64,000 bases of DNA from CAWCTD01 sp963798455. Lineage in GTDB: Bacteria; Acidobacteriota; Terriglobia; Bryobacterales; Bryobacteraceae. The notes beneath the pieces are model-generated. The model was not told the origin of the DNA, did not search any database, and was given only the letters and a program-made list of their open reading frames with translations. Positions 38,893 to 49,397 of the stretch are shown here, in pieces (positions within the stretch are counted from its first letter, which is position 1; each line of letters opens with the position of its first letter). The position numbers and the translations under genes were made by a program. The DNA lies in NCBI GenBank assembly GCA_963798455.1, contig CAWCTD010000003.1:1364001-1428000 (forward strand), in the 5' to 3' direction.

Positions 38893-41872
38893 ATGAGCCC
38901 CGAACGATGGCAGCGGATTGAGGGACTCTATCACTCCGCCCGGGAGCGGGCTGCGGACCGGCGCGCAGCTTTCCTGGATGCGGCTTGGGGACAGGACGAC
39001 GAACTGCGCCGCGAGGTCGAGTCCCTGCTCCGCCACGGCGACTCCCAGGAGGCCCTCGTCGACCGGCCCGCCTGGGAGGCGGCCGGGGAGTTGCTGGACA
39101 CTCACACCACGGATCAGACCAGCGAGTTGGCTGGCCGTCGCATCTCCCACTATGAAATCCTACAGAAGCTCGGCGAGGGCGGGATGGGTTCGGTGTACAA
39201 GGCCCGCGATACACGCCTGGCTCGGCTGGTCGCCATCAAGACACTGCCGCGGGAGAAGGTGGAAGACCCCGACCGCAAGCGGCGCTTTGTGCAGGAAGCC
39301 AAGGCGGCCTCGGCGCTGAATCACCCCAACATCGTCAGTGTCTACGACATCGACCGGGCCGGCGGCGTTGAATTCATCGCCATGGAGTACGTGCCGGGCA
39401 AGACGCTCGGGGAGATGATCGGGCGAAAGGGCCTGCCGCTCGGCCGGGCGTTGGAGTACGCCGTGCAAATGGCTGGAGCGCTGGCGGCGGCGCACGCGGC
39501 GGGCATCGTTCACCGCGATCTGAAGCCGGCCAACGTCATGGTGACGGAGACGGGGGTGGTCAAACTGCTCGACTTCGGCGTGGCCAAGCTGACGCAGCCG
39601 CATGAGACTGGCGCATCGGTTGGCAGCGTGCCCGTCGAGACCGACAAAGGCGTGATTGTCGGCACTACCGCGTACATGTCGCCGGAGCAGGCCGAAGGCA
39701 AGCCGGTGGACGCGCGGTCGGACATCTTCAGCTTTGGTTCGGTCCTCTACGAGATGGTCACCGGGCGGCGGGCGTTCCAGGGTGACACGAGCATGTCCAC
39801 GCTGGCGGCGATCATCGAGAAAGACCCGAAGCCGGTTCGGGAGATCGCCGAGGATGTCCCCGAGTTACTGGAGCGTCTCATCCAGCAATGCCTGAGAAAG
39901 CAGCCAGCCCGGCGCTTCCAGCACATGGATGACGTCAAGGTGCAACTGGAGACGCTCAAGGAGGATTCGGAGTCGGGCAAGCTAGTGGCTCCGGCTCGCC
40001 GCAGGCAAAAGCGCCTATCACACTGGCTGGCAATCGCAGCGGGCATGGTTTTGCTGGTTGCCGCTGTGGGCGTGACCTGGTGGCTGACCCGGTCCAGGAA
40101 GCCGGTCCCAGTGCCGGTTCTGGCCAGGCTGACCTCGGATTCGGGGCTGGCCACCGATCCGGCGCTGTCACCCGACGGCAAGCTCCTGGCCTACGCCTCC
40201 GACCGCAGCGGCGAAGGCAACCTCGACATCTGGGTCCGGCAGATGCCACACGGCGAACCGGTCCGTTTGACACGAGAAGAGGCCGATGAAACCGAGCCGG
40301 CTTTCTCGCCCGACGGCACGCAGATCGCTTTCCGCTCCGAGCGGGGGGGGAGGTGGAATCTACGTTATGCCGGCTCTGGGCGGCGGCGAGCCAAGGTTGG
40401 TGGCCAGAGAAGGCCGGCGGCCCCGCTTCTCCCCCGACGGAAACTGGATCGCCTGCTGGACCGGACCGAAGTACGACTCGACCTTTCCTCGATCCTTCAA
40501 GATGTTTGTCGTACCCGTGACCAGCGGTGCGCCCAGGCCGTTGCAAGCGGAGTTCGACCTGGCTCGCTTCCCGACCTGGTCTCCGGATGGCAAACATCTC
40601 TTGTTCTATGGCAGCCCGCGAGCTCCCGGCTCCGGCGCGGAGAAATATGATTGGTGGGTGACGCCGCTCGACGGCGGCGCGGCCATACGAACGGAAGCGT
40701 TCGCAGCCCTCAGCAGCCGGGGTCTGTCTGGCTTCAACGTTCCAGGCGTTTGGGAAGCCGAGGGAAGCCAGGTGGTTTTCTCGGCCTCCTTGGGAGACAG
40801 CACGAACCTTTGGCGAGTCCCGATTCAACCGGCGTCTTTCAAGGTCACGGGCGCGCCCGAGCGCCTGACCTATGGGATAGGCCCGGAGGCCCAACCGTCG
40901 CTGGCCGCGGCTGCGCCGGGCACAGGCTTGGTGTTTGCGAACTCGATCTCGAACACTGACCTCTGGAGCCTGCCTATCGATGCCAACCAGGGAAAGGCAA
41001 CGGGGCAAATCGAGCGGTTGACCCAGGATGCTGCAGCAGATGTCCAGCCGACCCTCTCCCCTGATGGTCGCAAGCTCGCGTTTGTATCGACAAGATCGGG
41101 TCATCAGGATATATGGATAAAGGATCTGGAGAGCGGGCGGGAAACCGCTCTGACTGTCACGCCGGAGATCGAGTACCTGCCCGTCTTTTCTCCTGACGGT
41201 TCCAAGGTGGCCTATGCAGTCGGGGACGATCGGAAGAAATGGGACGTATACGCGATGCCCTCCGGAGGCGGCGTGGCAGAAAAACTGTGCGACGATTGCG
41301 GCACGATCTACGACTGGTCGCGGGATGGGAAATGGGTCATCTTGCGCTCCCGGGCCCAGCCCCGACGGCTGAGGCTGTTGAGCCTGACTTCCGGTCAGAG
41401 CAGGGACTACCTGCAGCACCCCGGCTACAGCTTCTATGGTCCGCGGCTGTCGCCCGACAATCGCTGGCTGGCCACTTGCGCTCGCAGCGGCCCCCTTCAG
41501 TGGCGTCTGATCATCGTGCCGTTTCGGGCCGATGGGCCGGCGCCTGGTCAGCGGGATTGGGTCGCCATCACCGGTGAAGACGCTGTGTATATGTCGACCA
41601 GGTGGTCACCGGACGGGAGTGTCCTTTACTTTACTTCCATGCGGGACGGCTCGACCTGCATTTGGGCGCAGCGTCTGGACCCCGCTACGAAACGTCCCGC
41701 AGGAGACCCGTGGCCCGTCCATCACGCTCACTCCGCGCGTTTTTCGCTGGAACTACCCGGGGGCGGAGCAACAAGCATCACCCTCCACGGGGGCGCCCCC
41801 GGGTCCCGGATGGTGTTTCCCATGACTGAGAAGACCGGCAACATCTGGATGGCGGAATGGAAGAAGCGGTGA
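38893..41872 (+). CDS. Transmembrane Ser/Thr kinase with WD40/TolB-like sensor, frameshifted in a G8 run
   Basis: This is a close paralogue of the kinase at 33393-36271. The N-terminal helical domain, the kinase domain (HRDLKPANVM near 206, LLDFGVAKLTQP) and a membrane helix at about 376-397 are followed by TolB-type propeller repeats (DPALSPDGKLLAYASDRSG, PAFSPDGTQIAF, PTLSPDGRKLAFVSTRSGHQD). The frame breaks at 40343-40350, a run of eight G. The upstream frame goes off at SERGG and stops at 40650. The downstream frame reads GGGGIYVMPALGGGEPRL and is open to 41872. Seven G would restore about 992 residues. Homopolymer error or slippage are both possible. Sensor halves of the two kinases differ far more than their kinase halves. 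Confidence 0.87.
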
Positions 41873-42195
41873 TGAAATGATCGGCAGAACTCCAGGTCAT
41901 TGCGGGATTGAATTCGATCCAGGCTCCTAAGGCCGGATAGCTGACGAAAGCGCCAGCTTCATCCCGTGATTCGGGGGTGGAGACTGGATTGGCGACAGAA
42001 AGCCGACCCTTCTCGCCACTGACCCGTCCCGGCGGTGCTGGCATCGGGTTCCGGATCGCGGAGAGAACGGGAAACATCTGGACGACGGAACTCTCCGCAG
42101 AGTCCCGCTGAGGGTGGGCCCTCTCTCAAGGCGGCCTGGGAGGCCGGGCCCAGAGGGCACCCCGGCCGTGGGCCTGCCCCACTTCGGAGCCTGCC
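41873..42195 (+). pseudogene. Gap holding the remnant 3' end of a further kinase gene
   Basis: Between the third kinase and the convergent esterase no intact gene is present. At about 42013-42112 one frame reads FSPLTRPGGAGIGFRIAERT followed by GNIWTTELSAESR and a stop. This matches the end of the kinase just upstream (PGSRMVFPMTEKTGNIWMAEWKKR). It is the tail of another kinase of the same type whose body is gone. A GC-rich imperfect hairpin (CCCTCT with AGAGGG, 42119-42157) follows and may terminate both convergent transcripts. Confidence 0.55.
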
Positions 42196-43302
42196 CTACC
42201 GGAACAGAAGCGGCGCGAATTCGCTCAGGTAGAGCCGCCAGACCTTGAATACGTGCGCGCCTTCGCTCGGGCGGAACGTGTGCTTGATCTGGTGAGCAGT
42301 GAAGAGTTCCGACAGCTTTTGTGACCGCTCGAAGAGGCTGTCCTGCTTGCCGCAGGCGATGAAGAGCACTTTCAGTTTCGCGTTGGTGTCCTTGGGATTG
42401 GCCAAAACCTGCGGGAACTCCTTCTCGAAGGATGTCATGATCGCGCCGCTGAACACTCCGATCGCGCTGAATAGATCCAGGTGTTTGAAGCCGATCGAGA
42501 TGGTCTGCCCGCCGCCCATCGAAAGGCCCGCAATCGCACGGTTGGCACGGCCTGGCATCACGCGATACTTCGACTCGACGAGCGGCATCACGTCCTTCAA
42601 CAGGTACTGTTCGTACAGGTCGGTATTGTTGACCTGCCCACCGCGTGCCCCGAACGGCACCGCGTGCCCGAACGGCATCACGATGATCATCGGCACCGCC
42701 TTCTTCTCTGCCAGCAGATTGTCCAGGATGTAGTTCGCGTGCCCCGCCAGCGTCCATCCTCCCGCCGTGTCGTTCGATCCGTGGAACAGATACAGCACCG
42801 GGTACTTACGCTTGGCCTCCTTCTCGTAGCCCGGCGGCGTGTACACCCAGATCCAGCGCGTCTCCCCATTGATCACCGACGACTTTTGCCAGTTGATCTG
42901 CACGGTCCCGTGCGGCACGTCGCGCGCATCCCATATCGCCGGCGGATCCGCGGGCACTTCCACCATGCTCGCCGACGTCCGTGCCCGCAGCTTGATGTTC
43001 GGGTTCACCGGGTCCGCCATGGTGACTCCATCCACCGTGAACGTATAGATGTACACCGTCGGGTCCAGCGGCCCGATGGTCACGCTCCACACGCCCTCGG
43101 CGTCCTTCGTCATCGTTTCCCGCGTGCCCGCGGGCATGTAGTCCATCGACAGCGTCACCTCACTCGCCTTGGGCGCGCGGATTCGGAACGTCACCCGGCG
43201 GTCGGGGTGCACTTCGGGGGAAACCAGGGTCTCGGCCGGCGGCGCCTGCGGCCAAGCCAGCGGAGTCAGAAACAAGGCCAGTGCAAGACTCTTTATATTC
43301 AT
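42196..43302 (-). CDS. Secreted esterase with N-terminal CBM48-like domain (feruloyl/enterochelin esterase type)
   Basis: The protein has 368 residues with a signal peptide (MNIKSLALALFLTPLAWPQA). An early-set/CBM48-like domain (about 30-115) includes VTFRIRAPKASEVTLSMDYMP. The alpha/beta-hydrolase domain (about 135-368) shows VLYLFHGSNDTAGGW, the nucleophile in AGLSMGGGQ, the Asp region CGKQDSLFER and the His in SEGAHVFKVW. Such enzymes remove ferulic or acetyl groups from plant cell-wall polysaccharides. This supports a carbohydrate-degrading lifestyle. It is transcribed alone, with a 60-base gap from the ATPase gene. Confidence 0.9.
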   Translation of the reverse strand: MNIKSLALALFLTPLAWPQAPPAETLVSPEVHPDRRVTFRIRAPKASEVTLSMDYMPAGTRETMTKDAEGVWSVTIGPLDPTVYIYTFTVDGVTMADPVNPNIKLRARTSASMVEVPADPPAIWDARDVPHGTVQINWQKSSVINGETRWIWVYTPPGYEKEAKRKYPVLYLFHGSNDTAGGWTLAGHANYILDNLLAEKKAVPMIIVMPFGHAVPFGARGGQVNNTDLYEQYLLKDVMPLVESKYRVMPGRANRAIAGLSMGGGQTISIGFKHLDLFSAIGVFSGAIMTSFEKEFPQVLANPKDTNAKLKVLFIACGKQDSLFERSQKLSELFTAHQIKHTFRPSEGAHVFKVWRLYLSEFAPLLFR

Positions 43303-43362
43303 CGTCCGTTCTCCTTGCTTGGGACCCCATCATCATACACCGCCCGCCCCCGGGCCATTCTC

Positions 43363-45813
43363 TCACGCCACTCTTGGTTTCTTGGTCAGCAGCGCCGGCT
43401 CGGCCGGATCGAACACCCGGTAAGCAAGCAACTTCACGCCATCGTTGACCACGAACCAAGCCAGGGCATATCCCCAGACCACCAGTGCCCAGCCCCAGCC
43501 AATCGGCGGCATGAATAATCCGTAAACGGCGATGAGCGTGGCCACCAGTTGCGTGCCGAGCACCGCGAACAGCAAGATCCGCGCGGGGCGCGTGGACCAG
43601 AACGGGCCGCGCGTGCGCGTGACGAAGATGGTCAGATGCCCCGCCACGGACAGCTTCAGGTACATCAGGGACTGGATCACCTCGCGGTTGAGGTGAAACA
43701 CACGCTCACCGAGGTAGAACAGCCCGAACGACGCAATCACCCCTGCCACGCCCAGTACCGTCGCGATGCCCAGAACCAGTCGCATATTCCAAGACTCCGG
43801 CTGGCTGGAGTAGTGTACGTTATCATAGGCGATCGACAGAATCGCTCCATCGTTGAGCAATGCCAGCAGCACGATCATGACGGCCGTCACCGGATAGAAG
43901 TTGAAAACCAGAATCGACAATGTCATGAAGAGCAGTACGCGAATCGTCTCGGCAATCCGGTAGGTAGCGTAACTATTCATGCGCTGAAAGATCTTGCGGC
44001 TCTCCTTGATCGCGTCGATGATCACCGACAGGCCCGGCGTCAGCAGAACAATGTCCGCCGCCGCGCGTGCCGCGTCCGTCGCGCCCGATACGGCTATGCC
44101 CGCGTCCGCCTTCTTCAACGCCGGCGCGTCATTCACACCGTCGCCGGTCATTCCGACGATGTGATTGTGCTGCTGCAAGACATCCACGATGTGGAACTTG
44201 TGTTCGGGGAACACTTGGGCGAAGCCGTCCGCGTTCTCGATGGACTCCGCCAACTGCGCGGTCTCATGATGGCGGGTATCGCCGAAACCGCTGGCATCGA
44301 GAATGTTCTTGCCCAGCCCCAGTTGCCCGGCGGTTTCCCGGCCGATGGCCACCTGATCACCCGTGACCATCTTCACGTTCACGCCCATCTGCCGCGCGGT
44401 GGCGATGGTCGCTTTGGAGTCCTCGCGGGGCGGATCGAAGAGCGGGAGAACGCCCAGAAACTGCCATTGCCCCTGCGCGTCCGAACGCGCCACACCCAAG
44501 GAACGGAATCCGCGCGCTGCGAATTCGTTGATGGCTTTCTCGACCGCGGGCTTCACCTCCTCGGCATTGGCCGCCAACTCCAGGATCACCTGCGGCGCGC
44601 CCTTCGTCGTCTTGAACGTGTGCCCGTCCGCGGTCTTAACGGTGGCCTCGGTGCGCTTATGCACCGGGTCGAAGGGCTGGTAGTGGGCCACCTGGTAGAT
44701 CCCCAAAGCTTGATCGTTCTTCAGACCGCTTAGCACAGCCAGGTCGATGGTGTCCTGGTCCTCCGCGCGCGACGCCAGCGCGGCGCTGAGAATGACTTGG
44801 CCGGGTGCGATGCCGTCCACGCAGAACGGCTCGCCCAGGGTTAATTTGTTCTGGGTCAGGGTGCCGGTCTTGTCCGAGCACAGCACGTCCATGCCCGCCA
44901 GTTCCTCGATGGCCGCCAGCCGACTGACAATCGCCTGTTTCGTCGCCAGCACGCGCGCCCCCACGGCCATCGTTACCGACAGCACCGTAGGCATCGCCAC
45001 GGGGATCGCGGCCACTGTCAGCACCAATGCGAACTGCAGCGTAGTGGTCATCCGATCCCCGCGGAACAGCGCGACAGTGAGAATCAGGATCACGAGCACC
45101 ACCGCCAGCACGATCAGGTAGTCGCCGATCTTCAATACGGCGCGTTGGAAATGGCTGACGGTGTGCGCCTCTTGGACCAGTTGTGCGGTCTTCCCGAAGT
45201 AGGTGTTCTGACCCGTACCATAGACTAGGGCATCCGTCCCGCCTTGACGGACAATCGAGCCCGAGTAGACCGTTTCGCCGGTCTTGCGGGTGACAGGCAA
45301 CGACTCGCCGGTCAACGCGGACTGATCCACTTCCATGGGGTCGCCCTCCAACAGGCGGGCGTCCGCCGGCACGATGTCGCCGAGACGAATGCGAATGAAA
45401 TCTCCGGGCACCAGTTCCCGCGCCGGGACCACTGTCCATTTGCCGTCGCGCCGGACGCGCGCGCGAATGGCCAGGTTGGCCTTCAGCGCGGCGATGGCGT
45501 TACCTGCCTGGTATTCCTCCCAGAAACCGACCGCTGCGTTCGCCAAAAGCAACACCAGGATAATGAAAAAATCCGGCCAGTGCCGCACCACTGCGGACAG
45601 AACCACGGCCGCTTCGATCATCCACGGAATAGGACCCCAGAAGTAGGTCAGAAATTTCAGGAAAGGATTGACCTTCTTTTCCTCGATCTCGTTAAATCCA
45701 TACTGTGCCTGCCGGCGCTCCGCCTCAGCTTGACTGAGGCCATCCGGCGACGAGCCCAGTCTTGCCTGCATTTCAGGCAACGGCAGGGACTTCAGATCTT
45801 CCTTCGTATTCAT
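43363..45813 (-). CDS. P-type (P3A-like) proton-pumping ATPase
   Basis: About 816 residues are encoded from the ATG at 45811-45813, which overlaps the phosphoketolase stop as ATGA, with GGAG upstream. An ATG five codons earlier is possible but would overlap more. Diagnostic motifs are LTGES, the phosphorylation site CSDKTGTLTQNKL, and TGDGVNDAPALKKADAGIAV. About ten membrane helices are visible in the usual grouping. The plasma-membrane H+-ATPase subfamily fits FWEEYQAGNAIAALK and the LND...LSIAYDN segment near the C-terminus. It would use ATP to expel protons and belongs to the operon with xfp and ackA. Confidence 0.92.
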   Translation of the reverse strand: MNTKEDLKSLPLPEMQARLGSSPDGLSQAEAERRQAQYGFNEIEEKKVNPFLKFLTYFWGPIPWMIEAAVVLSAVVRHWPDFFIILVLLLANAAVGFWEEYQAGNAIAALKANLAIRARVRRDGKWTVVPARELVPGDFIRIRLGDIVPADARLLEGDPMEVDQSALTGESLPVTRKTGETVYSGSIVRQGGTDALVYGTGQNTYFGKTAQLVQEAHTVSHFQRAVLKIGDYLIVLAVVLVILILTVALFRGDRMTTTLQFALVLTVAAIPVAMPTVLSVTMAVGARVLATKQAIVSRLAAIEELAGMDVLCSDKTGTLTQNKLTLGEPFCVDGIAPGQVILSAALASRAEDQDTIDLAVLSGLKNDQALGIYQVAHYQPFDPVHKRTEATVKTADGHTFKTTKGAPQVILELAANAEEVKPAVEKAINEFAARGFRSLGVARSDAQGQWQFLGVLPLFDPPREDSKATIATARQMGVNVKMVTGDQVAIGRETAGQLGLGKNILDASGFGDTRHHETAQLAESIENADGFAQVFPEHKFHIVDVLQQHNHIVGMTGDGVNDAPALKKADAGIAVSGATDAARAAADIVLLTPGLSVIIDAIKESRKIFQRMNSYATYRIAETIRVLLFMTLSILVFNFYPVTAVMIVLLALLNDGAILSIAYDNVHYSSQPESWNMRLVLGIATVLGVAGVIASFGLFYLGERVFHLNREVIQSLMYLKLSVAGHLTIFVTRTRGPFWSTRPARILLFAVLGTQLVATLIAVYGLFMPPIGWGWALVVWGYALAWFVVNDGVKLLAYRVFDPAEPALLTKKPRVA

Positions 45814-48176
45814 ATGGATTTGCTCCACATCCAGTTGCGGATTTCCGGCATATCCTGGCCGTACTTGCGGATGTACTGCTTGTGCTCAATCAGCTTGTCC
45901 TTGAGCTGCTGCTTCAGGTAGATGCCCTTGTCGCCGGTCTGCGGCAAGCGGTTGATGGCGTCCATCACGAGGTGGAAACGGTCCAGATCGTTCAGCACCG
46001 CCATGTCGAAGGGCGTGGTGATGGTGCCCTCTTCCTTGTAGCCGCGGACGTGGATGTTGTCGTGGTTGGTACGGCGGTAGGTCAGCCGGTGGATCAACCA
46101 GGGGTAGGCATGGAAGGCGAAGATAACCGGCTTGTCCTTAGTGAAGAGCTCGTCGAAATCCATGTCGCTCAGCCCGTGCGGGTGCTCGGTTTGCGGCTGC
46201 AGCTTCATGAGGTCGACGACGTTGACCACCCGGATTTTCAGGTCGGGCAGATGCTCGCGCAGAATGGAGACGGCGGCGAGCGTCTCCAGCGTGGGCACGT
46301 CGCCACAGCAGGCCATGACCACGTCGGGTGCCACGCTCTGGTCGTTGCCGGCCCACTGCCAGATGCCGATGCCCTCGGTGCAGTGCTTGACGGCGGCATC
46401 CATTGTCAGCCACTGCGGCGCCGGGTGTTTGCCCGCGATCACGACGTTGACGTAATGGCGGCTGCGCAGGCAGTGGTCCATCACCGACAGCAGGCAGTTG
46501 GCATCCGGCGGAAGGTAAACACGCACGACCTCGGCCTTCTTGTTCACGACGTGGTCGATGAAACCGGGATCCTGGTGCGTGAAGCCGTTGTGATCCTGGC
46601 GCCAGACGTGGGAGGCCAGCAGGTAATTTAACGATGCTATCTTCCGCCGCCACGGCAGGTGCGCGGTGACTTTCAGCCACTTGGCGTGCTGGTTGAACAT
46701 CGAATCGACGATGTGGATGAATGCCTCGTAGCAGTTGAAGAGCCCATGCCGCCCGGTGAGCAGGTAGCCCTCGAGCCAGCCCTCGCATTGGTGTTCGCTG
46801 AGCATTTCCATCACGCGCCCCGCGGCCGCGAGGAATTCATCGTTCGGCACGGTGGCGGCGTCCCATTGGCGTTTGGTCGCTTCAAAGAGGGCTTGCAGGC
46901 CGTTGGAGAGCGTCTCGTCAGGGCCGAAAACGCGGAAATTCCGCTGCTCACTGTTCAGTTTCGCCACATCTCGCAGGAAGGGCCCAAGCACGTGCGTGTC
47001 GCCGATGCCGCGCACCCCCGGCGAGGGCACGTCGACCGCGTAGTCGCGGAAATCAGGCATCCTCAGGTCGCGGAGCACGATGCCGCCGTTGGCGTGGGGA
47101 TTCGCGCCCATGCGCCGTTCGCCCTTGGGCGCAAGTTCGGCCAGTTCCGGCTTCAGGCGGCCCTGCTCATCGAAGAGTTCCTCCGGCCGGTAGCTCCTCA
47201 GCCAGTCTTCGAGCAGCTTGAGGTGTTCGGGATGGGTGGCCGGGTCGGAGAGCGGCACCTGGTGCGATCGGAAGGTGCCTTCCACCTGAAGGCCATCGAC
47301 CATCTTCGGCCCCGTCCAGCCCTTGGGTGAATTCAGGACGATCATCGGCCAGCGCGGACGCGCCAAGTTGCCGTGGACGCGGGCGTCCTGCTGGATTGTC
47401 TTGATCTGCTCCACCGCCGTATCGAGCGTCGCGGCCATGGCCTCATGCATGAGTTCGGGCTCGTGACCCTCGACGAAGTAGGGCGTCCACCCGTAACCGC
47501 GGAGCAACTGTTCCAATTCCTCGCGGGTGATGCGGGCGAGGAGGGTCGGGTTGGAGATCTTGTAGCCGTTGAGATGCAGGATCGGCAGCACCGCGCCGTC
47601 GGTGGCCGGATTGAGAAACTTGTTGGAGTGCCACGCCGTGGCCAGCGGCCCGGTTTCCGCCTCGCCATCGCCGACGACGCACGCGACAACGAGATTGGGA
47701 TTGTCGAACACCGCCCCGAACGAATGGCTGAGCGAGTAGCCCAGCTCGCCGCCCTCGTGGATCGAGCCCGGGCACTCCGGCGATGCGTGGCTGGGAATTC
47801 CCCCGGGAAACGAGAACTGAACAAAGAGCTTCCGGAGCCCGGCCTCATCCTGGCTGATATTGGGATAGATCTCGCTATACGTGCCCTCCAGGTAAGTGTT
47901 GCCCACGACGGCCGGGCCGCCGTGCCCGGGGCCGGAGACGTAAATCATGTCGAGGTCGTACTTTTTGATGACCCGGTTCAAGTGCACGTAAATGAAGTTC
48001 TGCCCGGGGGTAGTGCCCCAGTGTCCCAGCAGCATGTGCTTCACATCCGCGAGCGTCAGCGGCCGCTTCAGTAGCGGATTGTCGTAGAGATAAATCTGGC
48101 CGACGGACAGGTAGTTCGCGGCGCGCCAGTAGGCATCCATCTTGCGCAAGAGTTCGGGAGACAGGTGTTTATCCAT
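45810..48176 (-). CDS. xfp: Xylulose-5-phosphate/fructose-6-phosphate phosphoketolase
   Basis: The chosen ATG at 48174-48176 (MDKHLSPELLRKMDAYWR) has GAAGG eight bases upstream and gives 788 residues, the normal length. An earlier start at 48221 would overlap ackA by over 50 bases. Family motifs are YVSGPGHGGPA, EGGELGYSLSHSFGA, the thiamine-diphosphate VVGDGEAETGPLATAWHSNKFLNP and, near the C-terminus, HVWRQDHNGFTHQDPG. It splits xylulose-5-phosphate with phosphate to acetyl-phosphate and glyceraldehyde-3-phosphate. Acetate kinase next door turns acetyl-phosphate into ATP. The gene overlaps ackA by 8 bases. Confidence 0.95.
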   Translation of the reverse strand: MDKHLSPELLRKMDAYWRAANYLSVGQIYLYDNPLLKRPLTLADVKHMLLGHWGTTPGQNFIYVHLNRVIKKYDLDMIYVSGPGHGGPAVVGNTYLEGTYSEIYPNISQDEAGLRKLFVQFSFPGGIPSHASPECPGSIHEGGELGYSLSHSFGAVFDNPNLVVACVVGDGEAETGPLATAWHSNKFLNPATDGAVLPILHLNGYKISNPTLLARITREELEQLLRGYGWTPYFVEGHEPELMHEAMAATLDTAVEQIKTIQQDARVHGNLARPRWPMIVLNSPKGWTGPKMVDGLQVEGTFRSHQVPLSDPATHPEHLKLLEDWLRSYRPEELFDEQGRLKPELAELAPKGERRMGANPHANGGIVLRDLRMPDFRDYAVDVPSPGVRGIGDTHVLGPFLRDVAKLNSEQRNFRVFGPDETLSNGLQALFEATKRQWDAATVPNDEFLAAAGRVMEMLSEHQCEGWLEGYLLTGRHGLFNCYEAFIHIVDSMFNQHAKWLKVTAHLPWRRKIASLNYLLASHVWRQDHNGFTHQDPGFIDHVVNKKAEVVRVYLPPDANCLLSVMDHCLRSRHYVNVVIAGKHPAPQWLTMDAAVKHCTEGIGIWQWAGNDQSVAPDVVMACCGDVPTLETLAAVSILREHLPDLKIRVVNVVDLMKLQPQTEHPHGLSDMDFDELFTKDKPVIFAFHAYPWLIHRLTYRRTNHDNIHVRGYKEEGTITTPFDMAVLNDLDRFHLVMDAINRLPQTGDKGIYLKQQLKDKLIEHKQYIRKYGQDMPEIRNWMWSKSI

Positions 48177-49390
48177 TGGTTTGGCCTTCATCACCGAGCA
48201 GCCGGCACACAGCCCGGGCAATCATCAGTTCTTCATCGGTGCGGATCACGCGGACGGTGGCCGGGCTTGCCTCGATGGAAATCACCGGGGCGTTAGCGGC
48301 GTTCCTGGTCTCGTCCAATTCGATACCGAGAAAGCGCAAACCGCTGCATGCACGGGTCCGCACTTCCGCGGAGTTCTCGCCGATGCCGCCGGCGAACACC
48401 AGCGTGTCCAGTCCGCCGAGCACGGCGGCGAACGCCCCGATCCATTTGCGGGTTTGGTAACAAAACAGTTCTACCGCCTCGGCGGCACGGACGTTGCTCG
48501 CCTGGCGCTCGATCAAATCCCTCAAGTCGGAACTGGTTTCCGAAACGCCGAGCAGGCCGCATTCGTGATTGATGATGTGGTTGAACTGTGTGGGGGTCAG
48601 ATTGCCCTTCCACATCATGTACCATGCAGCACCGGGATCCAGGTCACCCGGCCGTGTGCCCATCGGCACCCCGGCTGTCGGCGTAAACCCCATGCTCGTG
48701 TCGAGGCTCTTGCCTTCGCGCACCGCAGCCAGGCTCGCCCCGTTCCCAAGGTGAGCCAGAATGACGCGTCCTCGCGCTGCCTTGGCGCCGGCCAAGCGGG
48801 CGAGTTCTTCCATGAGGAAGGCGTAAGACAGCCCGTGGAAACCGTATCGCTGTATTCCCATGACGTTCGAACCGGCGCGGAATCGGCAGTAGCTTGGCCA
48901 CGCGCGGCATGGTGCGGTGAAACGCCGTGTCAAAACAGGCCACCTGAGCCAGCTTCGGATGGCGCCGGCGGAAGGCTTCGATCAGATCAATCTCCCGAGG
49001 CAGATGATCGGGATCGTAGGGCCTGATGCGATGCAACTCGTCGAGCAACTCCGGTGTGACGCGCTCAGGATCGGCGTGATGCATGCCGTAGACCACTCGG
49101 TGTCCCACCGCCGTCACCGAGGCGAAACCAAGCCGGTCTTCCATCCAATCGATTAAGGAATCCGCCGCCGACCGGTGATCGGAGGCTTCCATGCTGAAGC
49201 TGTCCGTCTGGTTCAGGGCGGCATCATGGAAGGTCAGATTCGTGCCCGGCAAGCCGATGCGCTCCACCGCTCCATGAAGCAATCGTTCCAACGGTTCGCC
49301 TCTCCGATAAAGTGCGAACTTGATGCTCGAGGAGCCTCCATTGATCGTCAGGACCAATGGTCTAGCTGTCTGGGCGGATGATTCTTCCAT
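48169..49390 (-). CDS. ackA: Acetate kinase, interrupted by one frameshift
   Basis: The first part starts at the ATG at 49388-49390 and reads TINGGSSSIKFALYR, AVGHRVVYGMH and ACFDTAFHRTMP. The second part continues in another frame with RYGFHGLSYAFL, HLGNGASLAAVREGKSLDTSMGFTPTAGVPMGTRPGDLDPG and FAGGIGENSAEVR. The junction is at about 48862, where one extra base separates RRFER from MGIQRYGFHG. Removing it gives about 406 residues, a normal acetate kinase with all active-site segments. The enzyme interconverts acetyl-phosphate plus ADP and acetate plus ATP. Confidence 0.92.
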
Positions 49391-49397
49391 CACTGCG

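Noticed and set aside
43549..44733. 394-codon plus-strand frame
   Set aside because: It is antisense to the P-type ATPase and consists of shadow codons.
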